From Actinomycetota bacterium (GTDB taxonomy: Bacteria; Actinomycetota; Acidimicrobiia; Acidimicrobiales; Ilumatobacteraceae), in NCBI GenBank assembly GCA_009705865.1, contig WLSJ01000044.1, forward strand, positions 1 to 12,783: a stretch of DNA of 12,783 nt, read 5' to 3'. How positions within the stretch are numbered: position 1 is the first letter of the stretch; every line of letters starts with the position of its first letter. Made by a program: the position numbers and the translations under genes. This document shows positions 1-7,486 of this stretch, piece after piece. The notes beneath the pieces are model-generated. The model was given only the letters and a program-made list of their open reading frames with translations, searched no databases and was not told where the DNA came from.

Positions 1-2
1 TT

Positions 3-833
3 GTAAACCCAGACGTCGCAGTTATTACGAACATTGCACTTGATCACACTGAATTTGCCGGACCAACATTGGCTCATATCGCAACAGAGAAAGCCGGCAT
101 CATAAAACCAGGCTGTGTTGCAATTATTGGCGAAGTGAACGAAGACCTTCGTTCAATATTTGCTGCCGAGCCATGCGAAGAGATGCTCGTGCGCGGTGAA
201 CAATTTGACGTTGTAGATAATCATCTCGCGTTAGGTGGCCGTTCGATACACATCAGCACTCATCGTGCTGAGTACCTCGATTTGTTTGTTCCATTGCATG
301 GGTGGCATCAAGGCGATAACACAGCCGTGGCAATTGCTGCAGTCGAAGCATTCTTTGGTTCAGCTCTTGACATTGAAACAGTGCAAGAAGGATTAGCTGG
401 GGTATTGATGCCTGGTCGATTTGAAGTTGTTGGTCATCAACCGCTTGTGATTTTGGATGGCGCACACAATGCCGCTGGTGCTGATGTGTGTTCCAGTGTG
501 TTCTTCGAAGACTTTGATCCACATGGTCGTCGTATTTTGGTGGTCGGAGCTCTCGGTGGTCGAGACATCAGCGACACGCTGTCAGCTTTGAAGGTCGATG
601 AATATGAAATGGTGATCTGTTGTACGGCTCCGTCTCCTCGGGCCAGGCCAGCACGCGAGATTGCGGATGTGGCTCGGTCAATGGGGTGTTCCGAGGTTGT
701 TACAGCGGACACTGTCGAGAGGGCCTGCGACATTGCCCTTGCTGATGCGACCAGCGATGATGCCATTTTGATAGCGGGCTCCTTGTACGTGGTGGGAGCT
801 GCCAGAACCCATCTCCGTCGCGTTTTACCCTGA
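3..833 (+). CDS. folC: Folylpolyglutamate synthase / dihydrofolate synthase, 3' part
   Basis: Partial gene whose 5' end lies outside the window. The open frame enters at base 3 and gives about 276 residues, against roughly 430-450 for the full family. The visible part starts in the Mur-ligase-like central domain with ITNIALDHTEF and EKAGIIKPG, then carries the FolC signatures PGRFEVV and LDGAHN, the latter in the C-terminal ligase domain. The ATP-binding P-loop must lie upstream of the window. The enzyme joins glutamate to folates (and often to dihydropteroate) with ATP in the cytoplasm. The TTG at 69 is internal, because the conserved reading continues unbroken upstream of it. The gene ends 51 bases before ndk, as expected for the actinobacterial folC-ndk order. 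Identity is clear from motifs. Whether the enzyme is bifunctional cannot be told. Confidence 0.95.
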   Translation, partial: VNPDVAVITNIALDHTEFAGPTLAHIATEKAGIIKPGCVAIIGEVNEDLRSIFAAEPCEEMLVRGEQFDVVDNHLALGGRSIHISTHRAEYLDLFVPLHGWHQGDNTAVAIAAVEAFFGSALDIETVQEGLAGVLMPGRFEVVGHQPLVILDGAHNAAGADVCSSVFFEDFDPHGRRILVVGALGGRDISDTLSALKVDEYEMVICCTAPSPRARPAREIADVARSMGCSEVVTADTVERACDIALADATSDDAILIAGSLYVVGAARTHLRRVLP

Positions 834-871
834 CAGGGCTTGACTACAGGGGCAATCGAACGCTCCTGGCG

Positions 872-877
872 TAGCCT
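872..877 (+). promoter_or_regulatory. Possible -10 box for ndk (leaderless or near-leaderless start)
   Basis: TAGCCT fits the actinobacterial TANNNT -10 pattern and lies 7 bases before the ndk ATG, which would put the transcription start at or next to the A of the start codon. No ribosome binding site at normal spacing is visible. No -35 box is seen at 16-18 bases; the TTGACT at 840-845 is too far away. The box overlaps the right arm of a 7-base inverted repeat (CTACAGG 844-850, CCTGTAG 875-881). The call rests on pattern only. Confidence 0.3.
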
Positions 878-884
878 GTAGGGC

Positions 885-1295
885 ATGTCAGATCGCACCC
901 TTGTTTTGTTGAAGCCCGATACCGTTGAACGTGGCCTTGTCGGGGCCATTTTGTCTCGATTCGAAACCAAGGGCCTGCGTATTGCCGCCATGGAACTTCG
1001 TACTCTTGATGCCGCGATCCTTGCGCGTCACTATGAAGAGCACGTAGGCAAAGGGTTCTACGCAGAACTTGTTGCCTTCATGGGTCGTGGCCCAGTTGTG
1101 GCTCTTGCCATTGAAGGCCCTGAAGACACATGGGAAATTGTTCGCACCATGATGGGCGCAACCAACCCACGCAAGGCTGATCTTGGCACCATCCGTGGTG
1201 ACTACGGAACACTCTTTACTGAAAACCTTGTCCATGGTTCTGATTCAGCCGAATCAGCCGCCCGCGAGCTTGGAATCTTCTTTCCCGCCCTCTAA
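885..1295 (+). CDS. ndk: Nucleoside diphosphate kinase
   Basis: The 136-residue product matches the normal bacterial Ndk length from end to end. It moves the terminal phosphate from ATP to other (d)NDPs by a ping-pong mechanism through a phosphohistidine, balancing NTP and dNTP pools in the cytoplasm. The N-terminal RTLVLLKPD carries the conserved lysine (K10). MMGATNP (residues 89-95) and TIRGD (102-106) are family motifs, and the active-site block NLVHGSDS holds the catalytic histidine H117. The ATG start agrees with the usual N-terminus. There is no good Shine-Dalgarno: only AGGG sits one base before the ATG, and a TAGCCT box lies 7 bases upstream, so the mRNA may be leaderless. It sits between folC and mreB as in other Actinobacteria. 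No residue looks out of place. Confidence 0.98.
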   Translation: MSDRTLVLLKPDTVERGLVGAILSRFETKGLRIAAMELRTLDAAILARHYEEHVGKGFYAELVAFMGRGPVVALAIEGPEDTWEIVRTMMGATNPRKADLGTIRGDYGTLFTENLVHGSDSAESAARELGIFFPAL

Positions 1296-1344
1296 GGCGC
1301 GGGTAGTTAGCATTTCTGCGGAGCTGGCGTTTGCGCGTCAGTTC

Positions 1345-1350
1345 GGGGAG
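1345..1350 (+). promoter_or_regulatory. Ribosome binding site of mreB
   Basis: GGGGAG lies 8 bases before the ATG at 1359. It supports that start over the in-frame ATG at 1383, which sits immediately before the conserved RDIAIDLGT segment and has no comparable site upstream. Confidence 0.6.
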
Positions 1351-1358
1351 ATCTTTTT

Positions 1359-2399
1359 ATGAGTCGGAATAATCCTCTGTCAATGGGGCGAGATATCGCA
1401 ATCGACCTCGGCACTGCCAATACTTTGGTGTACGTGCGCGGTCAGGGAATTGTTCTGAACGAACCGTCAGTTGTTGCAATTGATATGCGTGACGGCAAAC
1501 CTGTTGCGGTTGGTTGGGAAGCAAAGCGCATGTTGGGGCGCACGCCCAAACATATTGAAGTAATTCGACCATTAAAAGATGGTGTTATTGCAGACTTCGA
1601 TGTGTGTGAAAAAATGCTTCGCTATTTCATTCAGCGCGTTACCACTAGTCGTTGGAGCAAACCACGCATGGTTATCTGTGTTCCATCAGGAATTACCGGT
1701 GTTGAGCAACGCGCAGTGCAAGACGCAGCAGAATATGCAGGCGCTCGTCGTCCAGTTCACATTATTGAAGAACCAATGGCGGCTGCGATTGGCGCAGATT
1801 TGCCCGTGCATGAACCAAGCGGCAACATGATTGTTGATATCGGTGGTGGAACAACAGAAGTTGCTGTTATTTCACTTGGCGGCATTGTTGTTGCACAAAG
1901 CGTGCGAGTTGCTGGTGACGAATTAGATGAAGCCATCGTTGCCTACGTTCGTGCTGAATTTTCGTTGGATATCGGAATCAATACTGCTGAAGAGATAAAG
2001 ATTCAAATGGCATCTGCGTGGCCTTTAGCGCAGGAATTAACTGCTGATGTTGGCGGGCGAGACACGGTTTCTGGCTTGCCGCGCACGGTAGAGCTGACTT
2101 CAGCAAACGTTCGCGACGCCATTGCAGAACCAATTGCTGCCATTATTGACTCTGTGAAGTCAACTCTTGATAGAACGCCACCTGAATTGGCTGCAGACAT
2201 TATGGATCGTGGCATCTATTTGTCGGGAGGCGGCGCGTTGTTGTCAGGTATGACTCAGCGAGTGACTCATGAAACTGGCATGCCGTGTTATGTCGCTCCA
2301 GATCCGTTGTATGCGGTTGCTATCGGTTCAGGTCGTGCACTTGAAAATATCGAAGCGATGCGCGGAATGATGTCCTTCCCAGGACTCGACCAGCAGTAG
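1359..2399 (+). CDS. mreB: Rod shape-determining protein MreB (bacterial actin)
   Basis: The 346-residue product has full MreB length. MreB polymerises with ATP into short membrane-associated filaments that guide side-wall synthesis by RodA and PBP2. The actin-fold motifs are all present: phosphate-1 loop DLGTANT (16-22), VPSGITGVEQRA (109-119), the EEPMAAAIGA block (137-146), phosphate-2 loop DIGGGTTEVAV (160-170), AEEIKI (210-215) and the adenosine motif LSGGGALL (288-295). The start at 1359 is favoured by the GGGGAG site 8 bases upstream and leaves an 8-residue N-terminal extension before MGRDIAIDLG. A 63-base gap separates it from ndk, and mreC follows after 10 bases. This is the first gene of the elongasome cluster. 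A TAGCAT at 1308-1313 could be its own -10 box, but that is weak. Confidence 0.98.
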   Translation: MSRNNPLSMGRDIAIDLGTANTLVYVRGQGIVLNEPSVVAIDMRDGKPVAVGWEAKRMLGRTPKHIEVIRPLKDGVIADFDVCEKMLRYFIQRVTTSRWSKPRMVICVPSGITGVEQRAVQDAAEYAGARRPVHIIEEPMAAAIGADLPVHEPSGNMIVDIGGGTTEVAVISLGGIVVAQSVRVAGDELDEAIVAYVRAEFSLDIGINTAEEIKIQMASAWPLAQELTADVGGRDTVSGLPRTVELTSANVRDAIAEPIAAIIDSVKSTLDRTPPELAADIMDRGIYLSGGGALLSGMTQRVTHETGMPCYVAPDPLYAVAIGSGRALENIEAMRGMMSFPGLDQQ

Positions 2400-2409
2400 A
2401 AACATTTCC

Positions 2410-3525
2410 GTGGCGGACTTCTCCTTCACGCGTCGCCGGGCGATTCTCCTGCTGTCGCTTACTTCTGTGATTCTCATCACGATGGACATGCGCGGAAGCT
2501 CCGTGATTAATTTCACGCGTTCAGCGTTCGGAGTCGTGTTTCGTCCCATCGAAAGTGCAACAAAAGTTGTCACGCGTCCAATCGGAAATGCATGGAATGG
2601 TATTACTCATTACAACGATGTTGTGAAAGAGAATCATCGGCTAAATGACCTCGTCGCATTTAATGAGGGGTCAACGATCTCGGCAATCGCAAGTGTGCGA
2701 GAGGCTCAAGAATTGCTGTCGTTGAACGGTCTGCCAACGCTTGCCGGAATCGCATCGTGCACAGCCCAGGTTGTTGGGCAATCTCCTTCGAACTTCACAC
2801 AAACTGTCGAGATCAACCGAGGTTCAGAGTGCGGGCTGAAAGTTGGAATGCCGGTTCTTAATGCGGCCGGAATGATTGGCAAAATCACTGACGTTTATAA
2901 CAAGCGCAGTGTGGTTATGTTGCTGACAGACCCTGGTTATTCATTGGCCGTGAAGGTGGTAAATCTTCCGCCACCAACAACGACAACAATTCCTAGCGGG
3001 AATGAACCAACGGTCACGACGACGACCAGCACGACAACCACCACTCTTCCTAAAGTCACAACTACAACAGGCATTCCCGGCTTTGTTCCCGGAAACACAG
3101 TTGCGACATCATCAACTCTTGCGCCATTGCCTGGTGAAGTCACACTGCCGCCAGGCGATGTAGGGCCGAACCAACCTGGAAAATCTACTAATTCTCAAAT
3201 CACAGTTCCGCCCGGGTTAGATGTTCCGTTGCGTGAGACCGGTGCGTTAGAAGGCAGAGGCATTTCGCGAAATCCGATTGTGCGATTTATCGAAAATCAA
3301 CCGCGATTTGGAGCTGTACGTATTGGTGCTCCGATTATTTCTGCTGGCGGTGCAACGTCACTTGCGCCTCCTGACATTGTGATTGGTTCAGTTAGTCGAG
3401 TAGTGAATAGAACAGGAACTCTTGGCCCGATATTGGAAGTGACACTTGCTGCCAACTTAAAGAACCTGAACTTCGTGAGAATTTTGTTGTATCAACCAAC
3501 ATCAGAACGGGTGAAGACCCCATGA
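2410..3525 (+). CDS. mreC: Rod shape-determining protein MreC with a long Thr/Pro-rich insertion
   Basis: The 371-residue product is longer than the common 270-300 residues. It is an inner-membrane scaffold that links MreB to PBP2 and RodA and stimulates them. A short basic tail (TRRR) and one membrane segment (about residues 11-25) are followed by an extracytoplasmic helix (about 65-105) and the beta domain. Visible family motifs are NAAGMIGKI (151-159), LLTDPGYSLAVKV (171-183) and, after the insertion, ETGALEGRG (276-284). A low-complexity block rich in Thr, Pro and Gly (about 185-275) interrupts the beta domain between VKV and TGALEG. The start is GTG at 2410 with no visible Shine-Dalgarno, 10 bases after mreB, so translation may be coupled. 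The TGA stop overlaps the mreD ATG (ATGA). The family call is secure; the role of the insertion is unknown. Confidence 0.95.
   Translation: MADFSFTRRRAILLLSLTSVILITMDMRGSSVINFTRSAFGVVFRPIESATKVVTRPIGNAWNGITHYNDVVKENHRLNDLVAFNEGSTISAIASVREAQELLSLNGLPTLAGIASCTAQVVGQSPSNFTQTVEINRGSECGLKVGMPVLNAAGMIGKITDVYNKRSVVMLLTDPGYSLAVKVVNLPPPTTTTIPSGNEPTVTTTTSTTTTTLPKVTTTTGIPGFVPGNTVATSSTLAPLPGEVTLPPGDVGPNQPGKSTNSQITVPPGLDVPLRETGALEGRGISRNPIVRFIENQPRFGAVRIGAPIISAGGATSLAPPDIVIGSVSRVVNRTGTLGPILEVTLAANLKNLNFVRILLYQPTSERVKTP
2977..3069 (+). repeat. Thr-codon low-complexity tract inside mreC
   Basis: This stretch is built mostly of ACN codons and encodes MreC residues 190-220, including TTTTI, TVTTTT, STTTTTTLP and TTTTG. 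The Thr codons are mixed (aca, acg, acc, act), so it is a degenerate repeat rather than a perfect microsatellite. Such Thr/Pro-rich linkers are common in extracytoplasmic proteins of some Actinobacteria. It may vary in length between strains. Confidence 0.75.
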
Positions 3526-4043
3526 TCGAAAGAATTTTGCTCTTTGCAGAGAATCGTTACGCACGGCTCGTACTAGTGGGACTGATGTTTCTTGGTGTGC
3601 AGACAACAGTGTTCAATGACATGCGCCCATTTGGTGTGTGCTTGCAAATCATGGTTCTGCTCGCTGTATCGGCCGGACTTGCACGTGGCTCAGACACCGG
3701 CGCTATTGCAGGGTTCATTATTGGGTTGTTGTACGACATGGTGCTTACAACGCCTATGGGTTTGTGTGCTGCTGTGTTTGCCATGGTGGGGTATCTCGCC
3801 GGAATCGGTCAGTCGCTTGTGTATGCGCCCACCTGGTGGTCTCGTATGTTGCTAGGTGCAGGTGCAAGTGCCATCGGAATGATCTTGTTACCAATCGCGT
3901 TTACTTTGACTGGTGCTACAGGGATATTGAATGCGCATGTTCTGTGGGTGGCACTGATTGTCGGATTGTTTAATGCAGTGCTTAGCATTCCCACCGAGCG
4001 CTTATGTCGGTGGGCGCTTACTGAGCCCGTGGCTGTTCGATAA
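3522..4043 (+). CDS. mreD: Rod shape-determining protein MreD
   Basis: A 173-residue, strongly hydrophobic protein with about five or six predicted membrane segments and no long soluble domain, the usual size and form of MreD. The family signature region GFIIGLLYDM followed by TTPMGL (about residues 65-83) is present. MreD is an integral membrane part of the elongasome; its exact biochemical role is less defined than that of its partners. The ATG at 3522 overlaps the mreC stop by four bases, with GGGTGA (3509-3514) as a plausible ribosome site 7 bases upstream. Its TAA stop shares one base with the mrdA ATG (TAATG). Similarity of MreD proteins is low, so the call rests on the signature, topology and position together. 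Confidence 0.92.
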   Translation: MIERILLFAENRYARLVLVGLMFLGVQTTVFNDMRPFGVCLQIMVLLAVSAGLARGSDTGAIAGFIIGLLYDMVLTTPMGLCAAVFAMVGYLAGIGQSLVYAPTWWSRMLLGAGASAIGMILLPIAFTLTGATGILNAHVLWVALIVGLFNAVLSIPTERLCRWALTEPVAVR

Positions 4044-6208
4044 TGGCTCGCGAAGGCGGCATGTCGCGCCTGGCGATTCTTCTTACGGTCGCCATGGTGA
4101 TGGGGTCACTACTGACTGTTCGTTTGTGGTTTCTACAAGCAGTAGATGCACCAGGGTTAGAGCAGCGAGTACAAGAAGTACGTACGCGAACAGTGAAACT
4201 CACAGCAGAACGTGGCCGGATATTTGATCTGAAGGGTCGAATTATGGCTGACAACGAACGATTGTTGACCATCACGATTGACAGAGCGGTGATAGCAAAG
4301 CCTCTTGATCGTCAGCAAATGTGGAATCGGCTCTCCGGAGCCTTGAAGACGTCAGTACAAGAACTCGAAGACCGGTTCGTTTCAAAGCGTTACAACCAAT
4401 TACAGCCCCTCCCGTTGAAAGAAGATGTATCTGAAGAGTTAGGAATCTTCCTGCGCGAACGCTCAGAGGATTATCCGGGTATCGATATTGCTGAAACATG
4501 GCGTCGTGAATATCCGTACGCACCGATGGCGAGCCATGTGCTCGGATTCTTAGGGGCAATTCGTAAAAGCGAAACGACCTATTATAAGAATTTGGGTTAC
4601 GACCCTGATGCGCGAGTTGGGCAATTCGGTGTTGAACAAACGTATGAGTCTGTCCTTCGTGGCAAGTCTGGGTATGTCAAATACGAAGTTGATTCACGCG
4701 GTCGAATTTTGCGATTGATTGAACGAAAAGAAGCAATTCCGGGAAATGATCTGCAGTTGTCGATCAATCTTGATATTCAACAGTTCACAGAGCAGGCATT
4801 GCAGAACGAACTCCTTGTTCGTCGGCGTACTGAAGCCCCAACAGTTTTGTCCTTTGGTCAACCAGATCCTGCGTATCCGGAAATTACGTATTACAAGGCA
4901 CCTGCCGGATCATCAGTCGTGCTTAATCACGAAACTGGTGAAGTGGTTGCTATGGCGAGCTACCCGAACTTTGATAACCGATGGTTTAACGCTGGTATTT
5001 CATCGGACAAGTTTGCAGAACTATTTCCAACGACCAAAGACCCTGATCAATCCATTCTTGTAAACAGGGCGATATCTGGTCGATACAACCTCGGATCAGC
5101 CTTTAAGCCGTTTGTGGCATTTGCTGCATTGAATACCGGACAATTAGCAGGCGGCACCAAATATATTTTGAAAGATCAGGGCACCTACAAGTTGGAGAGT
5201 ATTCCGGACGAACGTTGTCAGGTAAACGTCAAATGTGTTTTCAAAAATGCAGTGTGTGGAAATGGTGCACCGTGTAAGTACGGACCAATCAATGTTGTCT
5301 CTGCACTAGCGATATCTTCTGACGTGTTTTTCTACAAAATTGGTGAACAGATTTTTACTCAACGTGGCAACAAGCCCGTATTGGAAGAGCAGGTTCGATT
5401 GTTCGGGTTTGGTGAACCGACAGAAATCGATTTGCCATATGAATTCATCGGCACAATCCCCAGCAAAGATTTAAAGCAGCGATTAGCCGCCAGCAACGCG
5501 ATTGCGAAAGAAGAAGGCAAGGGCTACTACGTCGGAGACAACGTGCAGTTCTCGATTGGACAAGGTTTGCTGTCATCATCGCCTTTGCAGTTGGCTGTTG
5601 CCTACGGCACGTTGGCTAATGGAGGCAAAGTAATGCGCCCTCGCGTTGTGCACGCCATATGGGCACCAGGAACTCCTAATGGTAAATCGGGAAGAGTTGA
5701 TTTCAGCCAGGGCACTCTTTTGCAGAACTTTGGTGAGCCACAAGTGGTGCGAGATATTGGAGCCCGGCCAGAAGTTGTTGATCCCATTGTGCGTGGATTG
5801 ACTCGCGTGGTTACCGGGCCCGGTGTGCGTTCCGACATTTACCACTCAACGACGGGTGAGAAGTTGTTCCGCTCGTATCCGTATAGGTCGTTGCCTATTG
5901 CTGGTAAAACCGGAACTGCTCAAGGTGCTGGCAATTTGCCTTGGAATGACTCGTCAGTTTTTGGCGCTTTTAGTAAAGACCCGAAACAGCCGTATACAAC
6001 CGTTGCCTATTTGGAAAAAAGCGGATACGGATCTCGAGCTGCAGCACCAGTAGTGAAATGCATTTTCACCGCTCTGGCCGGCAAGATAACTGTCGCCCAA
6101 GCTGTACCTGCAGACCCATTAGACCTCGCCAGTTTTGCTGTGGCGTCTCCTCAATTGTTGCCGAACCCAATGTGTCTCGTTGGTGTTGGATCATCGGTGC
6201 GTGACTAA
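4043..6208 (+). CDS. mrdA: Penicillin-binding protein 2, elongasome D,D-transpeptidase
   Basis: The 721-residue class B PBP cross-links side-wall peptidoglycan outside the membrane and activates its partner RodA. A single N-terminal membrane anchor (about residues 10-31) is followed by the pedestal domain, with ERGRIFD (56-62) and VGQFGVEQTYE (192-202), and then the transpeptidase domain. Its three active-site motifs are present: SAFK (352-355, nucleophile S352), SSD (425-427) and KTG (622-624). A segment with four cysteines (C392, C398, C405, C411) sits between the first two motifs and is unusual. The start is ATG 4043, sharing one base with the mreD stop. The ATG at 4061 (M7) is a possible alternative preceded by GAAGG. 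The TAA stop overlaps the rodA ATG by one base, so PBP2 and RodA are probably made in coupled fashion. Confidence 0.97.
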   Translation: MAREGGMSRLAILLTVAMVMGSLLTVRLWFLQAVDAPGLEQRVQEVRTRTVKLTAERGRIFDLKGRIMADNERLLTITIDRAVIAKPLDRQQMWNRLSGALKTSVQELEDRFVSKRYNQLQPLPLKEDVSEELGIFLRERSEDYPGIDIAETWRREYPYAPMASHVLGFLGAIRKSETTYYKNLGYDPDARVGQFGVEQTYESVLRGKSGYVKYEVDSRGRILRLIERKEAIPGNDLQLSINLDIQQFTEQALQNELLVRRRTEAPTVLSFGQPDPAYPEITYYKAPAGSSVVLNHETGEVVAMASYPNFDNRWFNAGISSDKFAELFPTTKDPDQSILVNRAISGRYNLGSAFKPFVAFAALNTGQLAGGTKYILKDQGTYKLESIPDERCQVNVKCVFKNAVCGNGAPCKYGPINVVSALAISSDVFFYKIGEQIFTQRGNKPVLEEQVRLFGFGEPTEIDLPYEFIGTIPSKDLKQRLAASNAIAKEEGKGYYVGDNVQFSIGQGLLSSSPLQLAVAYGTLANGGKVMRPRVVHAIWAPGTPNGKSGRVDFSQGTLLQNFGEPQVVRDIGARPEVVDPIVRGLTRVVTGPGVRSDIYHSTTGEKLFRSYPYRSLPIAGKTGTAQGAGNLPWNDSSVFGAFSKDPKQPYTTVAYLEKSGYGSRAAAPVVKCIFTALAGKITVAQAVPADPLDLASFAVASPQLLPNPMCLVGVGSSVRD

Positions 6209-7380
6209 TGAGTAGAACTTTTTTTGTTCGTCGTCCAGATTCTGGTCTTGGGAATATCAAGAGGGGATTTGCTGCGCCCACTCGCAACATTGACTGGATT
6301 CTGATGGCGGCTGTTGGTGCGCTCACCATTATCGGTGCGTTCATGATTTATTCCGCCACTCGAATGAGACTGTTAAATCGTGGAGTCGACCCTTTTCAGG
6401 TAGTGCAACGCCAGATTGTGTTTGTGGTGATCGCGATTGTCGTGATGGTTGTTGTGATGTGGATTGATTATGTGCAGTTACGTGGCAATGCTGAAATGTT
6501 CTACGCGATCACAATGCTTCTGTTAATTCTTGTGTATGTAGCGGGAGCAGTTAAAGGTGGCGCTCGGTTGTCATTTGATGTGGGGCCAATTTCAATCCAA
6601 CCGTCAGAGCTAGCAAAGGCGACTTCGTTACTACTTCTCTGTGGGTTTTTGTCTGAAGAAGACGGCAACGATTTGCCGTATGAACGTTTCATTCAGGCGC
6701 TCTTCATTATTGGTATTCCGGTTTTTCTCGTTGGTATTGAACCTGACCTTGGTTCTGCGTCTGTATTGGTCGCAGCAGCGATGGGAGTGCTTCTCGTTGC
6801 TGGCGCACGTATGCGTTACATCGTCCTTATTACTTCCATCGCAGTGTTCTCTGTGATTAGCGGCGTGGTCTCTGGCATTGTGAAGGATTATCAATTACGC
6901 CGAATCACAGGCTTTCTGAATCAGAACTCTGACTCTGCAAGTTTGCAGCAACTTATTTTGCAGGTGCGCTTTGCAAAACGAGCGGTGGCGACAGGTGGGT
7001 TCTTCGGTAAGGGGTATTTGTCTGGACCGCTCACAAACGGTGCCTTCATCCCTGTTCAGTCAACCGACTTCATCTTTTCGGCAGTGGGAGAGCAATTTGG
7101 CATGGTCGGGGGAGGCATTGTTCTTGGCCTTTTCGCCATTGTGCTGTGGCGTGTGTATCGCACTGCTCAGCTCTGCCAGGACAGACTCGGAACATTGCTT
7201 TGTGCCGGTGTCTTCACCATTATCTTGTGGCAAGGCTTCCAAAACATTGGAATGACCATGGGAATCACCCCAGTTTCAGGGGTTCCGCTGCCCTTTGTGT
7301 CGTATGGAGGATCTCATACGGTGGCCTTTGCCATCATGATTGGGCTGGTCCAGAGCGTCCATATGCGGCGGTTCAGGTAG
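6208..7380 (+). CDS. rodA: Peptidoglycan glycosyltransferase RodA (SEDS family)
   Basis: A 390-residue polytopic membrane protein with about ten membrane segments. SEDS proteins polymerise lipid II into glycan strands, and RodA does so together with PBP2 in the elongasome. Family motifs in order are GGARLSFDVGPISIQPSELAK (about 117-137), GIEPDLGSA (176-184), ATGGFFGKGY (261-270), STDFIF (285-290) with the conserved aspartate D287 in the catalytic extracytoplasmic loop, and the C-terminal signature GITPVSGVPLPFVSYGGS (352-369). RodA rather than FtsW is favoured by its place directly after mrdA, with which it overlaps by one base, and within the mre cluster. There is no clear Shine-Dalgarno, consistent with reinitiation from the upstream stop. 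About 26 hydrophilic N-terminal residues precede the first membrane segment. Confidence 0.96.
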   Translation: MSRTFFVRRPDSGLGNIKRGFAAPTRNIDWILMAAVGALTIIGAFMIYSATRMRLLNRGVDPFQVVQRQIVFVVIAIVVMVVVMWIDYVQLRGNAEMFYAITMLLLILVYVAGAVKGGARLSFDVGPISIQPSELAKATSLLLLCGFLSEEDGNDLPYERFIQALFIIGIPVFLVGIEPDLGSASVLVAAAMGVLLVAGARMRYIVLITSIAVFSVISGVVSGIVKDYQLRRITGFLNQNSDSASLQQLILQVRFAKRAVATGGFFGKGYLSGPLTNGAFIPVQSTDFIFSAVGEQFGMVGGGIVLGLFAIVLWRVYRTAQLCQDRLGTLLCAGVFTIILWQGFQNIGMTMGITPVSGVPLPFVSYGGSHTVAFAIMIGLVQSVHMRRFR

Positions 7381-7390
7381 TTCGGGGGGC

Positions 7391-7396
7391 TATCCT
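7391..7396 (+). promoter_or_regulatory. Possible -10 box upstream of the RNase E/G gene
   Basis: TATCCT matches TANNNT and lies 11 bases after the rodA stop. A start near 7402-7404 would give a leader of about 85 bases before the RNase gene ATG. No convincing -35 hexamer is visible. An ATG at 7402 falls at the predicted transcript start and opens a 66-codon frame that overlaps the gene out of frame, so a leaderless upstream ORF is possible but unsupported. Confidence 0.3.
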
Positions 7397-7452
7397 TAGA
7401 AATGGCCGAGGATCGGTTGCGCCACTTCTTGGCTGCACCCAGATCCGCATGG

Positions 7453-7468
7453 CGCGCTTCACAGTGCG
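7453..7468 (+). promoter_or_regulatory. Small hairpin in the leader of the RNase E/G gene
   Basis: CGCGC (7453-7457) pairs with GTGCG (7464-7468) around a 6-base loop TTCACA, with one G-U pair. It ends seven bases before the ribosome site GAAGGGA (7475-7481). Its position would let it affect ribosome access, and RNase E leaders are known autoregulatory targets in enterobacteria. The stem is only five pairs, so chance is a real alternative. Confidence 0.25.
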
Positions 7469-7486
7469 ACGTGAGAAGGGAATTTC

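Noticed and set aside
437..991. 184-codon open frame on the minus strand across the folC end and ndk
   Set aside because: It lies antisense to two clear genes, crosses their boundary, has no recognisable motif, and reflects codon structure of the plus-strand genes.
1284..1303. Possible terminator after ndk (CCCGC / GCGGG)
   Set aside because: The stem has only five pairs around a ten-base loop that includes the stop codon, and no T-run follows, so termination before mreB is not supported.
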